Of a stretch of 64,000 bases of DNA, positions 37,098 through 49,575 are shown piece after piece. The stretch is from assembly GCA_024138025.1 (NCBI GenBank), contig JAMXBD010001255.1:1-64000 (forward strand), in the 5' to 3' direction. The position numbers and the translations under genes are program-made. Source of the DNA: Combretum micranthum. Its lineage: Eukaryota; Streptophyta; Magnoliopsida; Myrtales; Combretaceae. Every line of letters starts with the position of its first letter. Position 1 is the first letter of the stretch. The notes under the pieces are model-generated. The model did no database searches, was not told the DNA's origin, and worked only from the letters and a program-made list of their open reading frames with translations.

Positions 37098-37430
37098 TAG
37101 CAAGTTCACATGGGAAATGAATGATATCCGCATGCATGTTACTTTTCAAAGAAAAGGACCAACAGCAAAATGGTGTTGTTGTTTTAAGTAGAATTTCATA
37201 TATATTAAATGTGCCCTTTTGGCCTTTTTATTTTTATTTTTTTTTTTTTTTTAAGGCTGTAAATTTGACTGTTTTTATTTTAGCAAGTTCACATGGGAAA
37301 TGAATGATATCCACATGCATATTACTTTTCAAAGAAAAGGACCAACAACGAAATGGTGTTGTTGTCTTAAGTAAAATTCCTATATATTAAATGCACTCTT
37401 TTGGCTTTTATTTTTATTTTTTAATTTTTA
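37098..37430. repeat. Tandem duplication of a ~180-bp unit
   Basis: 37100-37235 and 37283-37415 are about 90 percent identical, sharing AGCAAGTTCACATGGGAAAT, TTACTTTTCAAAGAAAAGGA and TATATATTAAATGYRC, and both are followed by a TTTTTATTTTT tract. It is recent compared with most repeats here. Non-coding. Confidence 0.85.
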
Positions 37431-40130
37431 AGGCTCTACGCGTATTTTTGTAAAGGAGTACAATCATTGATGAAGCTATAGCCTTATATTTTTAGTGGTC
37501 TTTGATTTTTCTTTAGAAGTACTCTACATACATAATTAATTTGGAAAAATGTAGCAAACATATTATTTTATTTTTTTAGTGTTTTTGCCAATAATTACAA
37601 ACGTTTGACATGAAATTGTCGTGTATGTTTAATAAAAGTCCCATCACCAATTTTGCATGTCCTGATGAACGTTATACTAAGTACTTCAATCATAGGTTAT
37701 CCCTTTCATGTTTACTATATATATAAAGAAGGTCATTTTGGCCAATAATTACTCAAATGTGATATACTAATCCTCAATTTGGCTTTCAACTTTTTCTTCT
37801 TAAAAGACACCTTTTTTTTTTTTTTTTGAAACAAAGTGGATGTATATATTTACCATAATAAGTTTGCCATTCTTACCAGTCATTGATATGGAACACAGAC
37901 CTTAACCGAACTAAAAAGGTTTGAACGTAGAAATATCATTATTAACTGTTGGTTCTAATCCTTTTTCTTTCAAGGCTCCTTAAGAAGTAAATTAAGAACA
38001 AATAGTATTGAGAATCTAAGGAATTTTTGTATACATAAGCAAATAATAAGCTTGATAGCTTATTTTATTGATTTTTTATATGGTTCTATCTATTGATTCA
38101 ATATTTTCATCATTTTATTATATAAATTATATCATACATTCAACGCCATGGACGTAGTTTTAATGGAATTTTATTAGCATTACATCCTAAAAAAGGATGT
38201 AAGTAGTATTACGACCACAGTAAAAACAATATAAATATTACATTACGATCATTGCTTCTTTTTTTTTTCCCCTATCCTAGAAAGCAAGACCCATCGCCAT
38301 AAACAAATTTCAATAATTGGCTCTTTTGAGATATATACATATATATGTATATATATATATATATTAGTTCTTTCTCCCTCTCTTTTTTGTTCCAAATTCA
38401 AAATGGAATTAAATGTATTATGTTTATCTTTCTTTCTTTTATGTTTTTATGCATTTCAAGCAATTTTATTAAAAGACTAAACATATATTTCATTTCACTT
38501 TGTTCACTTTTGGCAAAATTTTTACATATGTTCATATTGTGTAAATCATTTTAGTAGTAGTCATATTTTTACAAAAGATATTAGCTCCCACTATTTTATT
38601 ATATAATTTTTTCATTGTTGATAATCCATAAATTTTATATGTTATTGTATTATATTCTATCATGCTTATGATTTCATTAATTTTTATGAAATTTCATCTA
38701 ATAATGCTCTATTTAAACTTTGCACATGCAACACAGATGCACAACTATAGGTAATATAAAATACAAATCTTATTGAATGAAACCATCTCCTTGCCCAATG
38801 AAGTAAGGAAGATACAAATGAAAAATTAAATAAAGAGTCAGAAAAATGTGCATATAATTTATTAAAAGGATATACTAAAAGACAATTGCACATGATTTTC
38901 GTTCAAGTGGTCCCATATGCCAGCAATTATACACCACGTGACAACCTATGGATTAAAGATATAGCTATTGGTCATCAAATTAATAAAAATCTATTGCAAG
39001 CAACTAAGTCTCCCCTTGCCTACTCTTGGTTATACGATATGAACTTACTCCCTTCATCCAAAAACGTGACTGTCCTCTAGTCCAATTCGAATGCCTATTG
39101 CTTCTATTTGATGTCTCTCTACTGAATTTTCCCTTCATTCCTTCTATATAAAACCACTTTTTTGGACCTACGCTAATGAAAAAAAACCTCATTATGATTA
39201 AACTTACTTTCTTCTTACTTCATCCCTTCAATTCATGTTGCTACCCAAAAAAAAAAAAAAAAATCATGCAACACCTATTAATAATACATATCTTTATATA
39301 ATTAAAGCCAAGAGGATATGGTATAATTATCTATGTTAAAATGGCCACAACACAAACCTCAAACCTTGTAAAAAGATTTTATAATACATTCATATAAGAA
39401 ATTAAAAAGATAGCCTAAAACCATATAAGCAATATAAATAGAATTATCAACAATGCATGCATTTCTTTTCAGACAACCAATAAATCATTTAATCAAAGTC
39501 TATTTTTTAAAAGGAACGCAAGCGTCCATCGCAAGAACAATACATAATAGCAGGTCATTTATGTGAGTGATGATAAAATTTGGAACTAATTAAAAAGGTA
39601 CAAATGAGAAGAAAAATTTAAGTGAAGAATTCTTGTTCTATTGGGTGTAGAATGTTACATTTCTAAACCTAATCAAAATTATAACAGTTTGAAAAATATA
39701 TAATTAGACATTTTAAAATCCTTGAACTCAATGTTAATGAAAGTTGGTAATCATTATTGCAGTGGTTAAAAAAAATTTTAATGCAAAACTGCAATTAGAC
39801 ATCTTAAAACCAATAACCCAAAACTTGAAGACATTGAAATCCTACTTGGATACCATAATTTGACCAAAACTCAATAACTTATATATAATCATGGTTTCTC
39901 CCCTATTATTTCATGCTAAAGTCTGGTTGATTCATTGGATAGACTTGGTGTTAAGAGTTGTAAAAGGTGATGGAGCAAAAAAAGTGGAGTTGATATGTTA
40001 TGTGATTTCCAAGAATGTATAGCTTTTGTGTTTATAAGGATTTTCAATAATCAACTAAATTATTGTGTTACTTGGTATGGTATGTGTTAAAAACATAATC
40101 ATTGGCAAAACTGTATTTTACTTTTGTAAC
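37431..40130. other. AT-rich stretch without recognisable gene
   Basis: Contains a small hairpin (TTACATCCT-AAAA-AGGATGTAA, about 38180-38203), a TA run at about 38336-38366 and an A run near 39248. A 64-codon frame at 38886-39080 (NYTPRDNLWIKDIAIGHQ) looks protein-like in composition but matches no family I know. Confidence 0.45.
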
Positions 40131-40134
40131 ACTC

Positions 40135-41830
40135 CAATCTAAAGGCATTACAACCCGCACGTATCTTATGCGATAAGGACTTGCTAAAGCTATTATTCCA
40201 TAATCCACAAATAAAAATATAATCATCAATTACTCACATAAAGGATACATATTTAAAATATATAGCAAAACTTCTAGATAACTTCTTTAGCATAAACCAA
40301 AGCCAACTCAAATTAAACTTAAAACATTAAAAGGAAAGTCTCATAAAATTTCAAAACTTATAAAGGAAATATAAGACTTCATATAGTCTTCAAATAGCTA
40401 TCTTTAATCCAAAGTATATCTAAAATCAGCAGGATAATCAGAATTTACTATCGTCCTCCCCATAGTCCACATAGACATTATATCCAGAAAGATAGAATAC
40501 TACAAGATCAACACCTAATCCTAAAAAATAGAAAGGAATAAGCACAAAGGCCCAATACACCATACTACAAACACATGCACATGAACAGACAATAAACAAT
40601 TTCACATATAGCCTAATAACAAATGTAGGAACTACAGTTTATTATCTTTAATTAGCCAGCAAACAACACAGCCTAAGGTCATTCATGCCTAACCCTAAAC
40701 TTGGAGCAATGCATGACTCCATAAAAACAATCAGTATCGAAAATAATAATATATACATATATTGGTGTTGGGAACTCTCACATACCTAGGGTACCATTTT
40801 CGCATCACTTCTAGCCTACCGAAATCATCTCTGCATAACTGCACTTAGAACAACATCACACACAGATCATTAGGGTACCATCCTAGTAGCAACGATTCTA
40901 CTAATCTATTAGACCCGGTCATAGATAAGCAAATCAAATTGTAAACCAGATAGCAATTAATCAGTTTATAGTTACTAATTCTACGATCACAAATAACTAG
41001 TAAGGTAAGATCATACCTAGATCAGTTTTAGGAACAGAACTCTAATTTCACTAATACACTGATCACATAACAAATTCTCATTCTTAACATGTTTTCATAA
41101 AATAAACATAAAACAATCATATTCTTTTTATCACATATACCTAATATGAAAAAAAAACTACAATTTAGGTTTATATACACCTACCCCCTTTGATTGTAAA
41201 ACAATAGAATCTTTAACAAAACATAATTTCTCCAAAAACTCATCCAATTTATGACTCCCTTCAATATAATTCAAGCCAGTTAAAAAAAAATCACTTTTAT
41301 ATCACCACAAGGATTAAAAAAACTTATACTTACCTAGAATTTTGGAATCTTGATCCTCCTTGATAGCATAACACAACTTACCAACAAGAATTAGGCCTTT
41401 TCTTCAATTCTCCCTTCAAAACCAGAAAGAGAACTTTAAGGAAAGATTATTTCCTTTAAATCTCTAAAAAATTGAAGAGGATCCACTCACCTTAATCTTG
41501 ATTCTTTATCTTCTTTGATGTTAAGATCGCAAACAGAGAGATTTTTAAGAAATTCCTATGTTTAGGAATGATTTTGGAGAAAGAGGCTAAGTTGTAATGA
41601 AACTTAGAAAAACTCTTTTAATTTATGTGTCTATATGTTGGCATGAAGGTTGCTAGCCTAGGGAGAAAGCTGGCGGCCTAAGACTATTGGAAATGATTCT
41701 GTGTTGGAGTAAGCCGCCTCCAATGCTAGCGGCGTACAGGCCAAGGTCGGCAACCTAAGAGCTCAAGGCCGGCAGTCTTCAGGCAGCGTACAGCTCTATC
41801 TCTCTATCTTCAATCACGTGTCTATCATTT
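40135..41830 (-). repeat. Unnamed repeat family X, minus copy
   Basis: Inverted counterpart of about 53270-54953. It begins TGTAACACTCCAATC (plus strand). Matching landmarks: CATTACAACCCGC, TATCGTCCTCCCCA, GGTGTTGGGAA, and a GC-rich strip with repeated GGCCTAAG/GCCGGC motifs at 41640-41800. On the minus strand the segment near 40450-40490 encodes GYNVYVDYGEDD then a shift and DYPADF, as in the other copy. No long open frame. Possibly a non-autonomous LTR-type or other element; ends are not defined. Confidence 0.6.
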
Positions 41831-42589
41831 GATAAAATAACTAATTATGCATTAGGATGGTCCATAAAACCCTCTTATTTTTTATTAAATGACACTTTGT
41901 CCTTTATTATAAAATATTTATTTTATATTATAGCTTTACTATTATGGCCACTGGTTGTTATTGATTTATTCACCATAAGTCACACGAATTTACTGTTGGC
42001 ATACCTCCTATGAAAAATGAATAAAAATGTTATGTAGGGCAGTTAATTAAAAGAAGGAAATTGGCAAAAAAAAATCACATACATATCTACTTATGTTTTG
42101 ATTTATTGAGAATGCAGTTATTACGAAGCAAGCGATAATGACACGGTAACTACACCAAGAGCTCTTCATCATTAACCATAGTAGAGAGGGGGAAGAAGAA
42201 AGGTGAAAATAGAGCAAACAAAGAGGAAACCTGGGATAATCACCTAATATTTGAACAGGTTAATGGAGACGAAAATGAGTAAATGGGAGAGGGAAACATG
42301 GGACAACTACTCAATACTTAAACGGGTTGATGGGGATAAAAATGGAGAGGGAGAAATGTAGATAACTACCTAAGATATAAAATGGTATTTATGTAAATAT
42401 AATAAAAGAAGATAAAGCAAAGTAAATAACTGCCCAATGTTATTTTATAATTTTTTGACACTACTTGAGGAGATTGGTTAATAATAGTAATAGATAATAG
42501 ATAAAGCAATCATTTAACTCCATTATGTGTTACTATTTGGCCAATCCCAAATCATTGCTGTTAAAAAACTCTAAGACATGGTATGATGG
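41831..42589. other. Spacer without recognisable gene
   Basis: AT-rich. Short repeated phrases (GGGATAATCACCTAA / GGGACAACTACTCAA) around 42230-42380 suggest an old local duplication. No gene seen. Confidence 0.4.
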
Positions 42590-43450
42590 TTATATTTTTT
42601 CTCTCTATCTCCCTTCTCTCACTTTCCTATATGATAACGTTGTTGTTCACATGTTACCCCTCTCTCTAATCTTTCCCATTCGTAACTTCTTTACTCTCTC
42701 TCTTCAACCCAACCCATCTCAATAATCTTAAACTCTCTCTCTCTCGCTCTCTCTCTCAAGTTGTAGGTCCAACTGTAGGTTATTGCAGGGTGTTCGTTTG
42801 TTTTTGCAAACAGCAGAATGGGGAATTAAGGTTCTAGTGATTGGTTATTGCAGACAATAGATGGTGTTTGTTTATTTTGAGAGACAACAGAGGGCGGAAT
42901 TGGGGTTTTCAAGCCAAAAGAGGACTTTGATACGATTCAGCTAATCTTAAATCATTCGTGTCAAAAAATAATACTATGATAGTTATACTCTCTCTCTCTC
43001 TAATAACATGACCGCTCCACATTTGTTTTTGTAGACAACAAATGGGGAATTAAGGTTCTAGTGATTGGTTATTAGACAATGGAGGGTATTCGTTTGTTTT
43101 GAGAGACAATAGAGGGCGAAATTAGGGTTTTCAAGCCAAAAGAAGGCTTTGATAAGATTAAGCTCATCTCAGATCATTCGTGCCAAAAAATAATACTATG
43201 ATAGTTACTCTCTCTCTCTCTCTCTCTCTCTTTCTATGTGATAACATTATCGCTCCACATCCCTTCTCTCTCTTTTTTGTTCCCATTCGTAACTGCTTCT
43301 TTATTCTCTCTCTTCTCCCCAACCTAATCTTAAACTCTCTCTCTCTTTCCCCCCTCCCCTCTTCAGCTTCTTTTAAATTCCACATCCAGTAGTAGGTTAT
43401 TGTAGATAATAGAGGGGGGAATTAAGGTTTTCAACTAAAGGAAGGCGCTA
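42590..43450. repeat. Complex tandem duplication with CT microsatellites
   Basis: A module GGGGAATTAAGGTTCTAGTG ... GAGAGACAAYAGAGGGCG ... TTTTCAAGCCAAAAGA ... AAAATAATACTATGATAGTT occurs at about 42815-42990 and 43040-43205, and in part again at 43390-43440. A CT-rich module with CCCATTCGTAACT ... ATCTTAAACTCTCTC occurs at 42600-42760 and 43228-43360. Order alternates, so the segment duplicated in two steps. Simple CT runs fill the junctions. Frames of about 70 codons here are low-complexity by-products. Confidence 0.8.
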
Positions 43451-43760
43451 AGGATAGATTGTGGTCTCTTGATTCATAGAAGGTTCATTCTTTTATCTAT
43501 CTTTCTCACTCTTAAGGCTTTTGATTATTCATGTCTTGTCTTTTAAAATTTCATGCTTTTTATGTGTTTTGATTGGAAAGCTTCATATTGACTTTTGTTT
43601 CAACAGACATCAAAGTGGGGATTGACGAATTAGGGTTTTTATCCATCATCTCTTGATTCATGGAAGGTTTGATCTTTTATTTATCTTTCTTTATCTTAGG
43701 ATTTTTAATTATTCGAATTTTATGTTTCTTCTATCTTTCTCTATCTTCAGGCTTTTTATT
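43450..43760. repeat. Three imperfect ~90-bp direct repeats
   Basis: Units near 43465, 43645 and 43730 share TCTCTTGATTCATRGAAGGTT and TATCTTTCT-ATCTT-GG-TTTTTATTATTC. The surroundings (ATTAGGGTTTT, GAAGGTTTG) have the look of a duplicated plant 5' leader but no reading frame follows. Confidence 0.5.
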
Positions 43761-44441
43761 ATTCAAATTTTGTGTTTGAAAGACTTACGCTTTCTATGTA
43801 ATTTTGTTGAAAAGTTTCATATAGACTTTATGATATTTAACTGTTAAAGTAACTGTGATGGCTTTATTTATTTTATTTTTTGTTTTTTTTAACAAAGTCT
43901 ATTTTTTGTTTGATAATATGAAAAGCAATTGCTTTGATTCAATTAGACAGTATTCATCCAGAAAAAAGAGTTTGAAATTTCATCTACTATAGTTGGTTAT
44001 CACATAATTCATAGAAAATTAGAATTATGATCTTTTAAAAAAAATTATTATGTAAGACCATAATTGGATTAATTAAAATTTTTCATTATCCATAAGTTTT
44101 TTAAATTAAAAAAAAAAAATCCCAATTGACTTTCCCATCCTCGGCTTTCAATTTCTTTATGTTAGTACAATTTCATGACTTTGTATGCTTCGTTTTCAAT
44201 GATTATTGTTTAATTATTGTTGTATTTTACCTTATCTTCTAATATCTTTACATGCGTGTGTTTATAGTTCATGTTTTATTCGTATTGCTATATTTATGTG
44301 CTCATTTGAATTTAACATAGGAGATATTTATATATAATATATATTTTTAGGTTTTGATTACTTCTAATCGTATCTTGCATACAATTTTTTAAGTTTTTAA
44401 TAATAAGCACAACGAGTTATGGAGGCTTTGAGAAATACATT

Positions 44442-44443
44442 AC

Positions 44444-44474
<31 letters not shown>

Positions 44475-44507
44475 ATTATTATTATTATTATTATTTATTA
44501 TTATTTA
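44442..44507. repeat. (ATT)n microsatellite
   Basis: About twenty ATT/TTA units with two small interruptions. Confidence 0.95.
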
Positions 44508-44658
44508 TGTTGCATTGTGATCATTCACTCCTTTGAGGTTTTGATGGATTTTGGTAGCAACTTGAGTGTGTGTTTATATGTGTGTACACACAAGGGAATT
44601 TATGTTGAGATGTTAATTCTAGATGAAGTAAACGTAGTGTTAGTCATACCAATTTGCT

Positions 44659-45015
44659 TACTATAGAAAATCAAATTGAACTCTCAATAAATAAATAACA
44701 TACATAGAATATTGATACACTTTCTCACAAAAGAGGCTCGTTGGAATATCTATATTTTTATATGATTTAAATCTTACACACCTATATTACATATATATTG
44801 AAGAAGTACAACTGATGGACAAGAAGTCTTTTTTATAGTGCTTAAAAAAAAAAGATGATATAAATTTAAAAAGTTAATAAGGTTAGCTGTCCATGACCAT
44901 GTTTAGCTAGAAAGTAACTACTCCAGCTCAAATTTGTAGCTGTGCTTTCCGTAATGACTAAGCAAAATGCCTAAGGAAATAATATTGCAATTAAGTTGAA
45001 TTTATTTTCTTAACA
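44659..45015 (-). repeat. 3' LTR of the copia element
   Basis: Matches 49576-49974 through AAGAAGTACAA, TGATGGACAAGAAGTC, TTTATAGTGCT, GTAGCTGTRCTTTCCGTAAT and GACTAAGCAAAATGCCTAAG. Its left edge is eroded. Just outside it (44636-44658) lies AGTGTTAGTCATACCAATTT, which also occurs inside the right LTR end. Confidence 0.8.
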
Positions 45016-45024
45016 TCCTTCCTT

Positions 45025-48000
45025 AAACCAAGCTTTTTCATACTTTGTCATGCCAAGCATCTTCTTTTGTTTAATGAATGCATCAACTTTGAGTGCTTTC
45101 ATGAAAAAGTTAGCCATCTAATGAATAGTATTTAACAATAATCTCTTTGTCTTTTGCTAAGTCTCAAATATAGTGATGTTTGATGTTGATGTGCTTGCTA
45201 TGACATGAAAGACTAAATTTTTTGTCAAAGCAACTGTTGATTTATTGTCATAGAATATTTTTTTAGGACTGTTTTGTTGATGTTGCATTTCAATAAGCAT
45301 TTTTCACAACCATCTAACTTGAGTCACGCAACTTGTAACTGCAATATATTCAGTTTCTATTGTTGAAACAACTACAACTTGTTGTTTCTTGGATGACCAA
45401 GAAAGTGCCCCTGAACTAAGGTTAAAAACATCACTAGAAGTGTTTTTTTTTTTTTTTTTGTAGTATCACCCACCAAATGGTTATCTGTATATCGAATTTA
45501 TTAGCTCTTTTTTATCATTAGAGTAGAGTATACCATTTTCGTGTGTACCTTTAATGTATCTGAGGATTCTTTTTATGGCTTGCAATGAGATTGTTGTGGT
45601 GCTTCCATGAATCTACTCAGAAGTCCAACTTAAAGGATATTCTGGTCTTGTGTTGTTAAGTACCTAAAACTTCAACAAGTCTTCTGAAATTTGTAACATC
45701 AACCAAACCATGACACATCTTTTACAAGTTTTTAATTTCTTCAATTGGAGTTAATATTGGCTTGCACATTTCCATCTTGAACTTTTTTAGGATATCGAAG
45801 CACTTTCTTTTGAGAAATAATATACCATTAGCTATTTGTTTCACTCCAATACCAAGAATTGTAAGACACAATCTCATATTTGTCATTTCAAATATGTATC
45901 ATGTTCTCCCTGAATTTTATTATAGTTTTTTATTATTGCCAATGAAAATTAATCATCCAATACAAAACAAACAATAGGATCACCATCCTTGTTGTTTTTT
46001 ATATATAAGGCATGTTCCTACAAGCATTGATGGAAACCATTTATTAAGGTAATATGTATATGAGTATAGGCTTATGGAGCTTGCTTTAACCTTTCAATGC
46101 CTTCTTCAATTTGTAAACTTTATCTTCACTTCCTTGTTCACATACCCAGGTGGTTACTAATATAACTTTTTTTTCGAGAACACCATTTAGAAAAGTTGTC
46201 TTGACATCTATTTGATAGATTTTCCAATGATTTTCAACTGCAAGAAAGATAATCTATGGAGAGTATCCAATTAGCAATAAAGCAAATACTTTAAAGTAAT
46301 CAATATCGGGTTTCTGCTTATATCATTTTGCAGCCAATCTTGCTTTTAAAACATTGCACATCTCCATTAGTTTTATAATTTGTCTGCTCATTTAACTCCA
46401 ATTGCCTTCTTTCCTTCTAGAAGTGTAGTTAGCTCTCAAGTGTTATTTTCTCAATGGCATGAATTTCTTCATCCATCGCCTCAATCTATCAACTATCATT
46501 TTCTGCTTCCTCAAATGTTTTGGGTCACTATCTACAAAGAAAGCATATGGTAACATCCTCCTCTTCATCAGATCAGTATCTTTTCTTGCCCTAATCTTCA
46601 ATGGCTTGTATTGATGCTCTTGTTGTGGATATTTCATATCTCAATAGGCTTCCCAGGAGTATTATTTAATATAGATTCTCTAGATTCCTCATTTACTTGA
46701 GGCTCATTTTTTGACTTATTATCACGGTACATGTGATGAACTTTGCTGCTTTTCTGACCAATTTATAAATTCCATTTTGTTCAAAAGTAACATCTTACTT
46801 ATGATTACTTTTTTGAGTAGCAGGGTTGAACAATTATAATTTTTACTTCATTATAGCCAACAAAGATACACTTTCTACTTATCATCAAGCTTTTTCTCAA
46901 ATTTGTCAGGTATATGACATAAGCAATACATCTACCGTCAAAATGATTTAAATATGGCTTTTTGCCACTCCATGCTTCTTCGGGAGTTTTATCTCGAAAC
47001 TTTTAATCGGACATCTATTCAAGATATAAACAACATAGGATATCGTCTTACCCAAAAACCTTTTGGTATTTCTTTACTATACAACTTACTCTTCATCGTA
47101 TCCATGATAATCCTATTCTTTCTTCAGCTATTTATGTTTGTTGAGGTGTATACCTTGTAGTTAATTGATGCTTGATCCCATCCATTTTGAAGAAGTCATC
47201 ACAAACAACGTACTCAATCCACAGTGTCTGCTCTTGAATTTTTAGAACTTAATCATATTGTTTTCGAATGAATGCAAAAGTCTTGTTTCACATGCCTTAG
47301 ATTTCTACTTCGGGAAGTAAACCATGTCTTTTGCTAGTCATTAAGAAATATAATGAAACATTTGTTACCTCCAAAAGAAGGAACCTCATATGACGGTTTA
47401 AATGAACAATATCTAATAGTTTTTATAGCTCTTAGCAAAGTCCTTGAGGAAAAGGATCTCTATGTTTGTTTCCTTTATGCAATGCTGACAATATTGGTTA
47501 GGAATTTAACACTTGGTTATATAAATCTTGTTTATCTTTTTGGAACTTGATACTTCTAAAGATGAAGGGTCATAGATGAAATGCCAAAGCCAATTATCAT
47601 CTATAATAGTTGTAATACAACATAATCCTGTGTCGTACTTGATGTTTAAAAGAAAGAGTCGATTTCTAGACATGTTCACTATAGCAATCATTCCTTTCTC
47701 CTTATTTGTAATTGTGGAACCTACTTGTTGAAGTGTCAATCATAACCCTTCTCTGTCAATTATCTCACATTAAGAAGATTCCGAAAAATGCTCAGAGCAT
47801 AAAACACATCAGAAATATAGTTTAGTGATCCATCCCTCAAACGAATGCCAATCTTTACTTTCCTTAAGACAACAATTGAGGTATTACTGCCACGCTTTTC
47901 TATTGTTTGCAACTTCTCATATAAATTGGAAAATAATTCTTTTTTCCCACTTAAATGATTACTACAACATGTATCCAATAACCATTGATTATCATTGTTT

Positions 48001-49560
48001 TTCATAGTAACATGACTAGCCATTAATAAATTCTCAACACCATTTCTTTCTCTACGATATCTGTAACGCCCTAATTTAATCAAGGCATCATAACTACGTA
48101 TAATACTTTATGTGTTACACACTCAGGCTTCCTAGAATAGTATCAGAGCAAATGTTTATTCCGAACGTTTTCTCTCACATAATGAATTAGGTTACATTCT
48201 AGAATTTATGAGTTATAAATCCAGTGACTGCAAGAACTTAATTAAATGATTTCATAATCTAAAACCAGTTAGCAAATATTCGAAATAAACATATGATTCT
48301 AGAAAGTTTGAGTGTATAATACTTAAGTATTATGCATGGCAGTAATGCCTTGATTAAATTGGTAAGAGACGTGGCCTTTGGGGCCAACAAAACCCTTACA
48401 TTCGGGTTCGAGCTTATTGGGTTACAGCGACCTTAACTCGAAGCCTGGAGTATGGGACAATACTGATTTGTACCTTAAAAGAGTTGCCTAAGGGGGCTCT
48501 GGACGGGGGCTAGTGTCCCTAGCATCATATCGCCTGCCCAAGATAGCCTAAGGGCCTAGGGGCGCCCACACCTTGTAGTGTGCCTAAGGTGGGGTGTGAC
48601 AATATTGGCACGATTATTTGGCCATTTAACACTTCAGCACAACACTCTCTACTATAATGATCATATCTTTTGCAATTATGGCATTGAATATGTGATTTGC
48701 ACTCAAATTGGTAATGGCCAAACTTCTCGTAATTGAAGCATTGAATATTTAACTTTCATTTTTCAACGTTCTCTTTTCTAGCTACTTGAATGGTTCTAAA
48801 GTTCTTTCCACTTTCCCATTAAGAATTGTGTCCTTTTTCTTTGTTGCCACTTTGCTTTGAAAATTCTAACTTTGCTTGTGTCTTTAATGCTTGTTCATTT
48901 AAGCCATAAAGTCTTTCATTCATTCGTATTTCATGTGACTCCAATGAAGCTTATAAATTATTCACAGGCATTTCATCAAGATCTTTAGACTCTTCAATAG
49001 TTGTTACTACATAATCAAACTTGCTTGTGTGTGTATGCCTAAGTTTCTCCATAACTTCTTTTTCTATTATTTTATCACCATTGCTTTTCGTATCATTGAC
49101 CAACTTGTCTATTCTTGAAAAGTAATCACATATGCTTTCATCTTTTTCTTACTCCATCAACTCAATTGCATTTTTAGTCTTTGAAATCTTATTCTTTCAA
49201 TTGGGTCTACCCCTTCATAGGTATTGAGTAAAATATTCCATGTTTCTTTTGCTATTTTAACATGAAATATTTTTCAAGCATTGATAGCTCTATGGATTGA
49301 AATATAAAAAACAAGGCTTTTTCATTAAGAGAACGATCACGATCCACCCGCTGTTTTTTATTGTTAACAATTCTTCTCCTTTTGTTGGTTCAACAAAACC
49401 CTATTCCAAAATTTCTCTATAGCAACTACTTTTTAAGAACAACTCCATCAAATGTTTCCACATTGCAAAATTTGCTCTCCCATCAAATTTGAAAATTTTT
49501 TATTATATTTGATTTAATTGTCGTAAACCTCTGCTTGAATTTAAAGCCATGTTAAGGACT
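45025..49560 (-). pseudogene. Copia gag-pol relic
   Basis: After the primer site: MALNSSRG, then KFDGRANFAMWKHLME (gag, about 49440-49545); two knuckles CFNYEKFGHYQFEC (first pair damaged, Cys to Tyr) and CHNCKRYDHYSREC (about 48610-48750); after the nested element, NQWLLDTCCSNHLSGKKELF and DGSLNYISDVFYA of the gag-pre-integrase domain (47760-48083); an RT segment in which the expected YVDD reads VLDD followed by a stop (about 45940); RNase H as WSSKKQQVVVVSTIETEYIA (about 45370-45435). Dozens of stops and shifts. The protease active-site DTG-like triplet is DTC. Confidence 0.85.
48062..48601 (+). mobile_element. 540-bp TG...CA element with tRNA-like core, nested in copia gag-pol
   Basis: Begins TGTAACGCCC and ends GGGTGTGACA, an imperfect 10-base inverted terminus. 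Flanks are ATATC and ATATT, a nearly matched 5-bp target duplication, and copia coding resumes cleanly on both sides. Inside, AATTGGTAAGAGACGTGG (from 48358) resembles a pol III A box and GGGTTCGAGC (48404-48413) a B box. The segment CCTAATTTAATCAAGGCAT near the left end is repeated inverted near 48340-48362. From CTTTGGGG to the right end it parallels each arm of the palindrome at 8050-8514. No protein. Either a solo LTR or a SINE-like element; type unresolved. Confidence 0.7.
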
Positions 49561-49573
49561 GGCTCTGATACCA
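49561..49573 (-). other. Copia primer-binding site (initiator tRNA-Met)
   Basis: Minus-strand TGGTATCAGAGCC lies two bases past the ...TTCCTACA end of the 5' LTR. It is the classic plant copia primer site. Confidence 0.9.
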
Positions 49574-49575
49574 AA

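Noticed and set aside
38886..39192. Frames at 38886-39080 (+) and 39004-39192 (-)
   Set aside because: Neither resembles a known family, no splice context was found, and both are short.
42600..43400. CT-rich strips as a CRISPR-like or regulatory array
   Set aside because: They are simple CT microsatellites inside a tandem duplication, with no regular spacer structure.
48357..48430. A genuine tRNA gene
   Set aside because: A and B boxes are present, but neither acceptor nor anticodon stem folds; it is a tRNA-like part of a repeat.
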